Notes: a model not told the origin generated them from the sequence alone. 64,000 nucleotides of DNA from Daedaleopsis sinensis (GCA_033807695.1 CM066306.1:2356001-2420000); one strand, 5' to 3'; positions 45,599-57,783 are shown, numbered from the stretch's first letter. Numbers and translations are program-made.

Positions 45599-46465
45599 GC
45601 GGCCGGGGGCGGGTCCTGACTAGTGACTCCTGGCCTGCTCGGCTGTCTGCGTGTGCACCTCGTTCTTGGCCCCGTTCGTGCCCTCCCCCAGGCCTCTTGT
45701 GATTTCTGGCGTGTAGAGCAAAATGCCGTGGGGCGGCAGCCGCAGTCGCAGACGAGAGTGTCCGGCCCTCGTCCATCTGCGCTGCTCCGCATGTGTACCA
45801 CTACATACATACTACGTGCGACTCCGTCCCCGACGGCCCGCTGCGATGTCCCACCCCTGCTCCTGCTCCTAATTATCGCGTCGTAAAAGTAGGTGTACGA
45901 TCCGCGCCGGTCGAGATGCCTAGCGTACTGTACACTATGTTGTGGGTCTTGACCTGTCTTGTCTCGTCTCGTCTCCTGGCCTCCCCTTCCCCCCTCCCTT
46001 TTCCTCTCTCCCCTCTTCCATGAACGATCCCAGCCTTGTAACTCTGTTCTCCGTCGTCGTGTTATCCTGTCCTTGTCCTTGTGTCTCTGTGTCGTTGCGG
46101 AGGTCCGGACCCGGCTGTTCAATTCACGCTTGTCATGATATCGTGTTCCCCGTTCCGTCGTTGATCTGTACACTGTACACAACATACCCCCAGTTTCGCC
46201 TTGATGAAACTGGCGCAAAATGAATGCGATATCGCTCGCCATTCATAAATGCCACCGGTCGGACATGGCAAGTCAAACCTGCGTTGGAGATATCACAGCC
46301 GTGCGAGTAATTTGCGACGACTTGCAACTTCGACTTCGACTGAAACTTGGAGCCTTCTCATCTCCTGTTAGCCCTGCGGCCTCGAGCCCTTCTCCGATAA
46401 TTTATAGCTTGGTCGCGTCAGAGATACAGACAGTCCTCGGCCCCCAGGCCCCTCGTCAATCAACG
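45599..46465. other. Intergenic gap between convergent genes
   Basis: An 867-base region between the transcription factor stop and the riboflavin kinase stop. It is CT-rich at 45.95-46.1 kb. No gene recognised; it should hold both 3' UTRs. Confidence 0.5.
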
Positions 46466-47125
46466 TTAACCAGCCGCGACAGCCCGTTCGCGTCCAGGAA
46501 CACCCCCATTCTGCTCTGCCGTTTCCCGCACCAGCCAACTCCCATCGAGCGTGCCCGTGCCCGTGCCCTCGCCCGTCTCCCGCACCGCCCACGCCGCGCG
46601 GCCCAAGCTCCTGCGCGCGACCTCGCAGTCGAGCCGGATGTCCGCGACGAGCGCGTCCAGCGCGCCGTAGTCGCGCTCCTCCCGGATGAACCCCGCGAGC
46701 AGCACGCGCATCTCCGCGCCGTAGAACTCGGCGCCCGCCCCGAAGTCGTGCAGCACGTGCACCTCCGCCGAGCGCACCGTGTTCTTGTAGAACCGGTTGT
46801 ACCCGATCGACATCACCATGGGGTACACGCTGAACCCAGAATGGGCCGGCGGGGCCGTGGTTAGCGTTGTCGTGGCACTAGCAGAGGTGTCTGGATGTGA
46901 CAGTGAGGGAGGCAGGCGCAGGGACGCCCAGCCAAAGTACACCCCGGACGCGATATCCGCGATCCATGGCGTCAGGTTCTCGTCGACGGGCAGGTTGGCG
47001 GTGGGGATGCCCAGCTCTTTGGAGCCGCGCCCGAAGCCGCGGATTACTTTGCCTTCCATCTGCAGCGGGTAGGGTGCTTCGGGCCCCGTAGAGGGGCCGA
47101 CGATGAGTGGGCGGGCGGTGGCCAT
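46466..47125 (-). CDS. FMN1: Riboflavin kinase (flavokinase)
   Basis: Phosphorylates riboflavin to FMN with ATP and Mg2+, the step before FAD synthesis. This is a single-exon gene of 219 residues, close to the usual fungal length. The start is MATARPLIVGPSTGPEAPYP at 47125. The signature GRGSKELGIPTANLP holds the PTAN motif whose Thr and Asn contact Mg-ATP. GVYFGWA follows, then a low-complexity insertion of about 30 residues (Ser/Thr/Ala/Pro). The core continues with MSIGYNRFYKNTVRSAEVHV, LHDFGAGAEFYGAEMRVLLA and GFIREERDYGALDALVADIR. In the family, the Glu in the SAEVH-type strand is the catalytic base. The C-terminal tail past the core is Gly/Thr-rich and probably disordered. Convergent with the Zn2Cys6 factor. 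Confidence 0.95.
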   Translation of the reverse strand: MATARPLIVGPSTGPEAPYPLQMEGKVIRGFGRGSKELGIPTANLPVDENLTPWIADIASGVYFGWASLRLPPSLSHPDTSASATTTLTTAPPAHSGFSVYPMVMSIGYNRFYKNTVRSAEVHVLHDFGAGAEFYGAEMRVLLAGFIREERDYGALDALVADIRLDCEVARRSLGRAAWAVRETGEGTGTGTLDGSWLVRETAEQNGGVPGRERAVAAG

Positions 47126-47843
47126 TGGATTCGGCGGGCGATGAGCACACCGGGGGTTGCGATGTTAGTGGACGTTGGGAGTGTCTCTAGGCCCGGGGCG
47201 ACAAGAGGAGGGAGGTTAACTTCGTGGCTGTGGTTGTCGAGATCTATGTAGAATGGTTATCGAGGATATAGCCTAATCGGTTTCTATCTCAGGGAGGGAA
47301 TGTGCAGGCTTGTCGAGTTGTAGTTGTGACGCTCAGTGCAGGCGACAGCGAGAAAGCCCTCAAGTTGAGCAATATATATGGTGGAGTACGGGGTACGTCT
47401 TGCTATCTTTTGCTGGGATGACCTAGGTCGATAAAGCGTATACGTAGTCAGCGAGACCTGATACGATCGAGAGTACTAGGGGTTTTTACTTCTTGACCTG
47501 GTTCAGAACTACTAACCAAGTTTGATGGAGTCTTGACGCAAGGTCTTTGCAACTAGTCGGTTGGAAGCATTTGCGAAGGCGTCCGAGACTCGAGAGTACT
47601 TGCGAACTTGTCTCGCTCGGCAGACACGGCAACGGGCGTTTACCCAGCAGCGCTCGTGCGGTCGGAGACTTGGAGCAAGGCTGCCTCATATGGTAGCAGC
47701 AGTACGGTACACAATTGGTGTGTGCCTCTCAGAGTCCCTCCAGCTCGCATGAGCCATACATAGCTGATGTCCGCTTGGTGTGGTACAATCCGTCTAGGAG
47801 ACAAGTCTGTAAATACATGCCAGTCCCGACTGGGCCGAGTGCA
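47126..47843. other. Intergenic region
   Basis: A 718-base gap between the riboflavin kinase start and the eIF5-mimic stop. It holds the riboflavin kinase promoter, with no recognisable gene. Confidence 0.5.
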
Positions 47844-49511
47844 TCACTCCTCGTCCTCGTCCTCGCTCTCTTCCTCCTGAAGGAACTGTTCGTAAAGGTA
47901 GGGGACAAGACTGTCAGCGAAACTCAGTGTTTTTTGAAGTCGGACGAACCTTGACGAGAGGCTGCGCCGCTTGGAGGAAGTGCTGCCTGCCCTGCGGCTT
48001 CGAGCCCTTCTGGTGCCAATAAATTATAGCTTGGTCAGAAATACAGTCCTTGTTATACAGAACCTGCACCGTGGCGGTCAGTCTTCGCATTCAGACGACG
48101 CAACAGGTACTGGCTAGAACTCACTTTCAGAACTTGGGGGAATGCTTTGATGATGCGCGTGTCTTCATAGCAATACACTTGGACGGTGTTGATCAGTGCG
48201 ACCTCGGTCTTGGGCCCGTTGCAGAACGGCTCCATGATGTCGGCGAAGCTCTACAGGCGGTACCGCAATCAGCATCGACCCTCTCCACGAAGCAACCGCG
48301 TGCGACGCACCGAAATCTCGCGGAGAGCGAGTGCCTCGTTCTGGTCCTGGCGCGCGCTCCACTCGATGGACGAGATGAGGCCGTGCCAGATGCACGAGAC
48401 GAGCTCGGACTCGGGGAGCGGGTGCTCCTCCTGGCGCGTCTTGATCGCCGCGACGACGTCCGCGTGCGAGTCCCCGTTGGCAAGCATCTCCTGCAGCTGC
48501 GAGATGATCCCGTCCTTGAGCGACGCGTACTGGCGCTTCGTCCACCACTCAGCGATCTGCGGCAGGCCCGCGTTGCGGAAGTGCTCGTCGAGCGCCTTGT
48601 CGTCGCGCTTGTTGGGCGGGAAGAACAGGGAGATGTCCTTGATCCCGCCGCGCTTGAGCGTCCCTGCGAGGTGCTCCATCGACTGCATGCTGAGGTAGGA
48701 GCGGCAGACGAGCGTGATCACGGTCGATGATAGGTCTGCGCACAGGGAGGGCAGGAGGCGCGCGGGTCAGGAGGACGCGCGCATACATGGGTGGACGGAC
48801 ATACCGTTCTTGATGAGATGGTCTTTCGTCAGACTCTGCAGGCAGCTTGCTGCGGCGAGACTTTGTGCCATCAAGAGGCCGATGGCCGTAGCGATCTTCT
48901 CCCTCTGCACCTCCGGCCAGCGGTTCATGTATTGCAACAGGTTGGGGAGGGTTGACTGCTCAAGAGGTCGTTGGAGGTACTTGTACCTATGCGCATCATC
49001 CTTAAGCTACCGGTGCGTTTTCCGACAACCAGTGGGGATGGGGAGGGAGTTGATTGAGAAGACAGGTATGAGACTTACCTCCGGATAAGTTTGTTCAGGA
49101 CCTCGACATACTGCTTCACGTCCGCCACCTCCACAGGCTCCTTGGCGTTGAGGAACGAGAACGGAGAGAGGGGAGTGCCGTCGTCGACATACTGTCCGCC
49201 GGGTTGGAGGAGGCCACCGACGAGGAGGATCTCGAACAGGGTGTCTGCATACTTCAGGAACTCAAGGGTCGACCCAGCTTGAACTAATTTGTTTGTGATT
49301 GCGTCAAAATCGGCGGGCGGGACGTTCTCAAGGTGCTTGAGGAGCTGATCTCTGAAAACTGCGGGGAAGGAGGTGAGCACGACGGGCTCAAGGACATGCA
49401 CGGGGACGGACCTGTGGGTTCGTGCTTGGCGTGGGCCTTGACGGCACCTTTCCTGGCTCTGATACGGACCCCCTGCAGCGAAGGCTTTGCAGCGGCTGAT
49501 TGCTGAGACAT
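47844..49511 (-). CDS. eIF5-mimic protein (BZW/5MP family, W2 domain)
   Basis: Translation regulator that competes with eIF5 for eIF2 and so tightens start-codon selection; well described in animals and present in many fungi though not in budding yeast. The start is MSQQSAAAKPSLQGVRIRAR at 49511. The next exons give FRDQLLKHLENVPPADFDAI and LEFLKYADTLFEILLVGGLL (49.36-49.2 kb). MIF4G-like helices follow (YKYLQRPLEQSTLPNLLQYM at 48.98 kb). The long exon 48719-48310 includes SYLSMQSMEHLAGTLKRGGI and the beginning of the W2 domain. The C-terminal exons read FADIMEPFCNGPKTEVALIN and DQAIIYWHQKGSKPQGRQHF, ending FLQEEESEDEDEE at TGA 47844. The acidic/aromatic tail is the W2 feature that binds eIF2beta. 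Intact. Confidence 0.9.
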
Positions 49512-49746
49512 CCACAGGTTTCGTGTGGCAGACGAAAGTTGTAGAGGAGAAAGAGGCCCGGCGCAGTCTTTTCAACCCCTCCCTGATCGAGCTTGATCTG
49601 TGCCCAAAATAGGAAACTGTATTCATATCAACCCTACTAGCGACGCACTGACACCCTTCGTCTTGTCTTCTGTGGTCGTACAATGGTGAAACATGATATG
49701 TTGGGACCGTATGCTACACAACATCAAGAGAAGAACATCGATCTGT

Positions 49747-52602
49747 TCATCGCAACATGGCGGTACTCGAGAACTTCCGTGGGCGCGGTGGCACTACCAC
49801 AGAAGACATCATGTTCGCACCCATGCGAGAACTTGCAATTGACCTCCGGCCACTGACATCATCATCCGCGTCCTCGACCGGAACCTCAATATGCTTGAGG
49901 GCCTTCTCCAGCCGTTCACGACCAGTCCTGGCCTCAGCCGACCCGTTTGGGGCTTCTCCCTCCGCAACCTCGCAGACACGCAAGAATTCGCCGAGACGAG
50001 CCATAGCGAGACGTTCCAGACCGTCCATAGCCAGCCAGTCGTCCTCGGAGAGTTCCAGGCAGCCAGTGAGCGGTATCACCTTCTTCGTCCATTCGCCGAC
50101 GTCCTTCCTCGCGCCAGCCTTCGCGAGGTGCCGGGAGACCTCGAGGGTGCGCTTGCCGCGCTGCAACCGCAGGCGGATCGCCTCGCGATCGCTGGGGGTC
50201 TTGTCGTCCTCTACAGGCATAAGTACTTCAACATCCCCAGGAGGACCATTGGCCATGAGCATGCACTTGGCATCGAGATGGTAGTGCACCAACTGTCTCG
50301 TGGTCAGCGATCTAGCTTTTCGTATATTTGAGCCTCGTATATTTGAGCCTCTCACCTTGGGAATCCGCGCATTCAGCTGCTCTACCACTTGTGTTGCATC
50401 TTCGTAAGTCTTCAAATGTTGCGCGGGCAGAGCGTCGACAGAGTACGTCGCGATCGGTTCGGCGAGACAGCAAGGGGTGCTCAAGTGAGGCGCGTCATAT
50501 ACCTCGACCTCGACCAAGTTCAGCTATCTTGCTATCGCGCAAGTAGAAATCTAACAACGTACCTGCGCTCCATCAGCACTAACCACAAGAACTTCTTTGC
50601 CAGGCCGCCCCTTACGTCGCTCTCCTTCTCGAAAGTCGACCAAGAGAGATCTGGATGGTAACACGACCACCTGTCCTCGTGGTATCTTGTGAGTTTGTGG
50701 TTTGAGTCGGCGTGCGTTGATCCATCGCGGGCTTTTGCCGTGCTGGGGCTTGACGTCAAAGTCTTGAAGGATAGGCAGCCCTGACGAGCGACCACCGGAC
50801 ACTGCCGTGGAGGTGGTTGCCTTAGAAAACACCCTCGTCCGTGGCGACTCATCCGTGCTATAGACAGTACGCAGATAGGGAGAGCAAGGGTCAGAAAGGA
50901 TTCGCTTCAGCTGGAGCCTAGGGGATGGCGGAGGTTGCAAGAAGTTCTTCGCGGAGACAGCTCTAGGTGGTCGGGCTCCAGACGTTGCTTGATGCAAATC
51001 CTTATGTATGGTCGTCACAGAAGAAACGCTAGGAGTTCCCGAGTCAGCAGTAAGCGCAGGAGTCGGAGGCCGAGAGTTGAGATTGCCGTTTTCCCTGTAC
51101 GGGTATCGAGATTGAAGTCCAGCCATGTCAGGTACAGTTGGGGCCGATAGAAGACGCATGGTAGATTCTTCTAAGAGTTCTATTCCGTCTTGAGAGTCAT
51201 CCGAGTACAAGTTCGTAATGTCGTCGAGAGGTGTTCTCTTGGCCATGATAGGAAGCTTCAGGATCGAGGAAGCCGGTTTCGGGAGCGGAAGAGGTCTTCC
51301 AGGGTTTGCAGAGAGCAATGATGGATAAGCTTTGGATGTTTGCCGAGAGTCACCACCAGTGGTGAGATTTGTTGACCTGAAAGTCGATGTTGATGATATT
51401 GATATCGTTGAAGACAAAGGTTTCACAGGAAGGCATGGGTTGAAGAACGGGTGTGAGAGTATCCGGTGAAGAGGGGTTCGTTCTGAAGCGTTCTGTGCAC
51501 CAGTATATGAGATTTCGAAGGAGCACAATGCGAGACATTCATACCTTCTGCAACATTCCCGTTACAAGGTCCCGAGCTTCGTAAGAGACAGTGTCGGGTA
51601 TTGCGTATCTGGCGCGACAAATATTGTCGAAGACCTCATCGGGGGTAGGAGCCTGGACGATTATATGACGATTGAACTTCCCGACAGAAAATGAACAGCA
51701 TACACATACATGGAATGCAGGCCGGCCGGACAGACAGGTCAACAACACAGTTCCCAATGACCATACATCGGTCGGGAAACTATACGGTTTCCCTGAAAGG
51801 ATTTCCCTGATATCACGGTTAGTAGATGTGCACTCAGCTAGGTGCTACAAAAGCTCACGGCGATACGCAGTTTCCTGTCCCGCAGAAAGCAGTCTCAGTA
51901 GAAGTATCAGTCAGTAGCCGCGTCGCCGAGCCAAACCCAGATAATTTCTACACAAAAGATGTCAATCAACCTATAATTAATCCTCTAAAGCCTCGTACCA
52001 AACGATAATCACTGCCGATGAGAATGTGGTTCGAGTTGATGTCGCGATGTAGCACCCGCTCTCTCTTCAAATAGACAAGGGCTTCAACGAGGGGCCTCGC
52101 AATGCCACGAACTTCGTCCTCCACGAGTATGCTTGGACTCCGCGCTGACATAAGATCAAATAGGCTCCCGTTTGGACAATACTCGAGGACGTAATGAAAG
52201 CCAGAGGGTGCTGAGAAGTAGGAGATCAAGGAGACGATGGAGGGGTGGCATAGCGTCGTGTGGAGCGCGGCCGAGAGGGCGAGGTCATTGCAAGCCAACG
52301 TGGTTTGATGGTATGATCGTGGTATCTGTAATACTTGCTCAGCTTATTTCTCTCGCAATCTACGCACACTGCGCACCTTCTTGACGATGACAGGTCGAGT
52401 TCGCAGGCGTCCGCGCTTGCACGTTGCGCGATATATCGTGGAAGTCTTACCCCGAGCGGTTTCCTCATGTATCTCATAGTTCTTTCCAAGTTTCATTGAG
52501 TTTGGGGTAGGATATGTGTGGACATTTACTCACAGAGAGGTTGTCAATTGGATGAGGGGACGAAATTGAAGAGGACGCGTTGATCTCGGTGCTGTTGCTC
52601 AT
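49747..52602 (-). CDS. PLK4 (SAK)-like protein with degenerate kinase domain and polo-box-like C-terminus
   Basis: ATG 52602 opens MSNSTEINASSSISSPHPID. The kinase-like domain follows: a weak glycine loop ARGKTSTIYRA, the VIVKK lysine (52.4 kb), HYVLEYCPNGSLFDLM, and a catalytic loop HRDINSNHILI (about 52045-52013), where the Asp is kept but the metal-binding Asn position is His. The DFG region is encoded as LSGFGSATRL (about 51955-51925), so the DFG Asp is Gly. Then come SFPTDVWSLGTVLLTCLSG, EARDLVTGMLQK and ERTPLHRILSHPFF (51.48 kb). After a long Ser/Pro linker come RSLLVDFREG...EVLVVSADGAQ (50.65-50.56 kb) and VHYHLDAKCMLMANGPPGDV (50.29-50.23 kb), which resemble the PLK4 cryptic polo box. 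It ends RKFSSTAMLR at TGA 49747. PLK4 normally drives centriole duplication, yet this fungal group lacks centrioles. Family call is moderate; loss of two metal ligands suggests a pseudokinase. Confidence 0.72.
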
Positions 52603-52954
52603 GTCGTTTTACGGTTCTTGCAGTCTTGATAGTTGCGAGTCGGATGGATATCGCCGGCCGAGAAGAGATGTCGCTGCAGCCGATGTCGCGGGCGATGCAA
52701 AGGTCGCGTTGGTTCAAAGTCAAGCTTGTTGAACCAGACATTTCCGCGAGCGTTGGGTAGCCACGTGTTCTTGGCAACCCTAACCTCGGGCAATCGTCAC
52801 CGAGAGTCACGTGAAATGACGCGGGGCTGCACTAGGCTGCACTATGAAGGCCAGGGCCTGGAAGCATGCCCCGCTCCAATAACTCTTGCCTCTTGTCTTC
52901 TACCACCGCCTCTCTCGAGTCTCGACTATCCGAACCATCGCTCTATCACCATCA
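52603..52954. promoter_or_regulatory. Divergent promoter, PLK4-like gene / PP2C
   Basis: Only 352 bases lie between the two start codons, so a shared bidirectional promoter is likely. No particular binding site is claimed. Confidence 0.55.
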
Positions 52955-54320
52955 ATGGCTGCATCCACGCCCGAAGGCTGCGGTGAGCATAATCCGTCTG
53001 TCTTGTCGTTAACGCATTTAATAAGACTGTTCTTCCATGCGTGAAGCCCAAGGCCCGTCGCAGTGAGGATTCATGCAATCAGCAACTAGTTGCGCTTCTG
53101 ACCCTAACTTGCAATGCACAGAGTCCCCGAAGATGCATCCGTTCCTCCCAATCTCTCGTTCAAATGCGCTGTGACCGACTCGAAGGGGCCCAGGCGGTCC
53201 ATGGAAGACGCACACTCGATCGTCGTGCCCTTTGGCGGCATCCGTGGCCAAGGATTTTTCGCAATATTCGATGGTCACGCGGGGAAGCAGGCTGCAGAAT
53301 GGTGCGGGCAGAACTTTGCTGTGGTACGACCCTTTTTATTTCTCTAGCTCTACTCCCACCGACGACGCTCCTTAGTGTCTCATTAACGCATTGCGCAAAG
53401 ACAAGTCTACCGCGGTCCCGGACATACTTAACCAGACCTTCCACGATGTGGACGTGAACCTCTCGAGACTGTCGGAAGAGTCGGAAGGCAAGATGCACTC
53501 TGGCTGCACGGCGGTTACCGCGTTCCTCAGACTCGAGGACGAGAACGGTGGCCAGACCTTCCTCCCCCGAGACTTCGAGCTCGTGACCCCCTCTGTCACT
53601 TTGGCAGAGGGCTCTAATAGTAACGACAGCAGCTCGAGCGGTGACTCGAATTCGAAGTCGACGGGCACTTCAAGTAAGCTCCTGCATGCTATCAAGAGCC
53701 TGGGTGGCGCATCTTCACACTCTCCTTCCCCATCCGGTCACGCAGACTCTACAAATTCTTCGTCCTCGTCCGACAGTAAAACTTTCGTTCCGCCGGCTAA
53801 TGTGCGGAGAGTGCTCTACTGCGCTAACGCGGGAGATGCTCGTGGCGTGTTGTGCAGAGGAGGCAAGGCCGTCCGCTTGACTTACGATCACAAGGGGTCA
53901 GACAAGCAGGAGGCCAAGCGTATCATGGACGCAGGCGGTTTTGTGATGAGTGGGCGCGTTAACGGCGTCCTCGCCGTTACGCGCAGCCTGGGCGATTCCT
54001 CGATGAAGGAGTTCGTCGTCGGCTCGCCGTATACAACCGAGACCGAGCTCAACGACCACGACGAGTTCCTCATTCTTGCATGCGACGGTGTACGTGGTCA
54101 CATTCTCATTCGAGCGGATATGCCTTCTAATCATATGGTGCATCAGCTATGGGACGTTGTCAACGACCAGGGGGCCGTCGATCTCGTGCGCGGTATCTCG
54201 GATCCACGCAAGGCTGCGGAGGAGTTGCTAGAGCATGCCTACAAGAACTACTCCACGGACAACGTTACCGTCCTCGTCGTGCGGTTCCGTGACCCTCCGG
54301 ACAGCGTGAAGGCGAATTGA
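52955..54320 (+). CDS. Protein phosphatase 2C (PTC1-like, PPM family)
   Basis: Mg/Mn-dependent Ser/Thr phosphatase, typically damping stress MAP-kinase signalling. The first exon MAASTPEGC (52955-52981) joins VPEDASVPPNLSFKCAVTDS. PPM motifs are RRSMEDAHS (motif 1), GFFAIFDGHAGKQAAEWC (motif 2, with metal-binding Asp and Gly), SGCTAVTAFLRLED, VLYCANAGDARGVLCRGGKA (motif 5/6), GRVNGVLAVTRSLGDSSMKE, and FLILACDG joined across the 54090-54147 intron to LWDVVNDQGAVDLV (motif 8). The C-terminal STDNVTVLVVRFRDP holds the last metal Asp with its Asn. An insert of about 80 residues, very Ser-rich (53.6-53.79 kb), interrupts the domain and may be a regulated loop. All metal ligands I can place are present, so it should be active. 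Divergent from the PLK4-like gene. Confidence 0.92.
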
Positions 54321-55213
54321 CGGTGGCGTTCCCGAGGCTCGCCTTTCCTCAATGGGTACGGCTTCTTGATCCTGTGTACTCAATTCCGCCTCGTTGTCCT
54401 CTGACCGACCTTCCTCACATGCAACCAGGCTTCGGAAGCACTCCCGCCGCATCTTGTACAACTTACCGCCGAAGACCTCGTCGCATGTTGTCTACAGTCA
54501 CGGCACGACATGCATCATACCCGAGTCCGACCTTGACTTGACCCCCACACCCTCCCGGCACTGATATCTCGCCAAATAGTCCTTCCACCCGTTTCCTCTC
54601 TGTTGATCCCGTCATCCTGGGTACAATGTGCATGTCTCCCGGTGCTTTCGCCATTCATATCGAACAGTCTGATGTATCATATCACTGTCAGTAGCATTGC
54701 CTCTGCGTTCCACAGATACATACATACGTACAATACAGCTTGAGCCTTGCAGGCGGCCTCCTCAGAGCTCACGTTTTCTCGTGAGATACGAACTCGAATA
54801 ACCTCGTAGCAGACATTCGACAATACACTTGTGTCATCAGAGTTACCCAAACATGGTGGAATCTGGTGGAATCCCTCGACAAGAATAAACATCCGACGTA
54901 TGTCTAGCACAGCCACGAGACGGGACGGTCCGACTCGGACGTCATTGAATTCGTGCATCTTCAAGTCTTCTGGCATGCCGCTGCTGGTCTGCAGCAGCAC
55001 CGCCTACCGCCGTCTCCTCCCCCCGTCTCCATCCTCCTACAAATAAATCCCTCCTCCGGCGGTCCCAAATCAATTATTGTGCCTTACGGCATTCTACACG
55101 ACCCGGCCGAACAGGCTACATAGCGACCCTCACCACTCGAACAACTGCACGACACCCCCACCCCCCCTCACTCTAATACCGATCTCGGCAACCGAGACGA
55201 GACGACGACAATA
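54321..55213. other. Intergenic region, probable promoter and leader of the transporter
   Basis: 893 bases. A pyrimidine-rich stretch (about 55.0-55.06 kb) and a C-rich leader before ATG 55214 fit a strong promoter with a short leader. No gene recognised on either strand. Confidence 0.5.
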
Positions 55214-57783
55214 ATGTCGTACCACCCCGTTGGCGTACCTGCACCAGGACCGACCCCGAACTACGCGCCACCGAACTACCCCCCACAAGGCGGGTATGGC
55301 CAACCCGCCTACGGCCAGGGAGAATACGGCCAGGGATACAATGGCGACCAGAAGGACCCTTTCGCTGGAGAGCGATTCAAGCCGAAAAAGAGGATCAACG
55401 ATCCCATATTCCTCATCCTCTTCATCGCGCAGGTAAGTGCATGAGTTTCGAGGACCTCACCCGTACTGTTACAGTCTTGACCCCCTGCGGGTTGCGGAAT
55501 ACAGTTCGTTGGCTTCATCGTCGTCTCGGTCGTCGTGCTCTCGAAGTTTGGGGATGCCGGCGGGCTCGGGGGAGGAGTGGGCAGTGGTACCCAGACTGGG
55601 GGACGCGTCACCTTGAACTAGTGCGTATGCCGTCTGCTCGAGCATGCTCAGACTCAGGTGCTGACTTCAGTTCCGCACCTGGGGCAGCCATACGGTCATT
55701 CTGCTGCTGTTTGTGGCCGGGGCGGCACTCTTGCTGTCCGCCATTTACCTGATGCTCTTCCGCGTGTTCACGAAAGCGATCATGCACATAACGCTGATCC
55801 TCTCCATCCTGCTCAACGTGTACGTTTTCCATCGTCTAGCTGTGGCAGGGTTCCAAGTGTCCTAATCAGTCTGCTAGTGCGATATGTGTGTACTACTGGA
55901 TTACGAAGTACTATTGTGCGTATTGGTCTCCTCTTGCGAGAGCGCATGGCTGACGCCACAACCTCTCCAGCCGGTGCCATCATCTTCACCGTTATCGCGC
56001 TCTTCTCTGTCCTTGCATACCGGGGCTACCGGGCCCGGATTCCTTTGGCATCCCTGTTGCTCCAGGTCGTGATGGATGTCACAAAGCACCACCCTAGTGT
56101 GTACTTTGTCGCGTTCACCTCGCTGATTCTGCAGACTGCCCTGAGCGTGTAAGTGGGATTGCTTCCACAACACACGTCCCCTCGGGTACTCAATCCTCCG
56201 TTTCCCAATAGGTGGTACACATTCATTGTAATCGCCACGTAGGTGTCCCTTCTCCGCTCCTGGGCCGGTGTTCTCACAGGGATGTACAGTTACGTGAGGT
56301 ACACTCCGGGAAGTTCGAGTAAGCTGTATTGCGGTGGTTAGACGTCAGGTCGGCACGGCTGACACCTGGTTCAGCTTGCACTGCAGGCAATTCGTGCTCG
56401 TCCGGCAAGGTCGCCGGCCTGATCGTATTTGAAACCTTCTGTTACCTGTGGACCTCGCAAGTCATCGGCAACGTCGCACTCGCGACCCTCGCCGGCGGGC
56501 CCTTCGGCAGTACGTGCTATGCACGTGCCCCTCTGCGTTCCATGCTGACTACTTACAGGTTGGTACTACTTCGGCCCTCGCGAACAAGGCTTGATGGTGC
56601 GTGGTGCCGCTGTGGTTGTGGTTGTGGGTTTCGGTGACCAAGTCCCGTTCGTCAGCCGAAGCACCCCACGTTGTCGGCGCTCGTCCGGGCCTCGACGCTC
56701 TCGCTGGGCTCCATCGCCTTCGGCTCTCTCATTGTCACCGTCCTCGAGTTGATTCGGATGGTACTGAATGCGGCGCGCAACAGCGCCAACGCGGACGGAC
56801 ATCGTGAGTCTATTGACCGTTGATGACCGGGACATTGCCGTCACACTGCATACTGCGGTCTGTTACAGCGGTCGAAGCGTGCCTTTTCCTGTGCGCGGAG
56901 TGCTTCATCGGATGCATCGAGGGTATGGTCGAGTACTTCAACCGGTACGGATCTCTTCTCTTGCTGTGGCGAACAGATGCTGATACCATGTCGCCTGAAG
57001 CTATGCATACATCGAGATCGGTGCGTCCAAAGAACACATCACATAGCCCTCCGAAGACGACTGACACGGTTCTCAGCGCTGTACGGAAAGCCCTACCTGG
57101 AGGCCGCGAAGGATACCTGGCGCCTCTTCAAGGACCGCGGGATCGACGTCATCGTCAACGACTCGCTCGTCAGCATGGGTATGTTGCTGTTCGCCGCAGC
57201 CGACTGCTCAGCAGCTCACTAGCACGCACCGTCCCGCACAGCGCTCACCTGGGGCGCATATGCCACCGGTCTGCTGTGCTCGCTCTTCGCGTACCTCTAC
57301 CTGCGCTGTGCGTCGAACCCGTTTCTGCTCCCGCGATGACGACCGTGGCCTAACCCGTGTTCCTGTTGCGCAGTCACGCATCCTGACTACAACGCCAACG
57401 GGCAATACACCGCGCCGGTCCTGCTGTTCGCGTTCCTGATCGGTCTCCAGTGCTGTGAGTCCCGACTGCGCTCACGACGCCGTTCCGGGCCCGTACTCAT
57501 CATATACCTTCTGCAGCGCTGACCCTCTCGTCTGCCATCGAGGCTGGGGTGTCCACGATGTGAGTTAACCTTCGAGTGACGTTACAGGCAGCATGGCTGA
57601 CTGACGTCGTGTTCTCAGTTTCGTAGGACTGGGAGAGGACCCGCAGGTCTTGGCCATCCGTGCACCCCAGCTGTTCGCGGTGCGTTTATCATTTTCCTAG
57701 CCCCTCGCTTACGTGCTGACGAGGCTCTACAGATGATCGCCTCGACCTACCCCGAGGTTGTGCAGGGCGTGCCACGAGTCTAA
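55214..57783 (+). CDS. PNS1 / choline-transporter-like (CTL) membrane protein
   Basis: Multi-pass protein of the CTL/SLC44 family. The fungal PNS1 branch is at the plasma membrane and its substrate is unsettled. The N-terminal cytosolic tail is rich in Pro, Gly, Tyr and Gln (GYGQPAYGQGEYGQGYNG) and ends in FKPKKRINDP before the first helix IFLILFIAQ. Extracellular loop VLSKFGDAGGLGGGVGSG follows. Many short exons each carry about one helix: ILLLFVAGAALLLSAIYLML, AIIFTVIALFSVLAYRGYRA, SVYFVAFTSLILQTAL, VAGLIVFETFCYLWTSQVIG, LSLGSIAFGSLIVTVLELIR, ACLFLCAECFIGCIEGMVEY (the conserved CTL signature region), DRGIDVIVNDSLVSM, LTWGAYATGLLCSLFAYLYL and VLLFAFLIGLQCSLTLSSAI. It ends ASTYPEVVQGVPRV at TAA 57783. 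At least twelve introns. The gene appears intact. Confidence 0.92.

Noticed and set aside
44826..45623. 265-residue Arg/Ser-rich frame on the plus strand
   Set aside because: It is the shifted frame of the transcription factor's last exon, with near pure RS-type codon artefact.
54677..55000. 107-residue minus-strand frame upstream of the PNS1-like gene
   Set aside because: No motif or splice neighbours, and it lies in the likely promoter.
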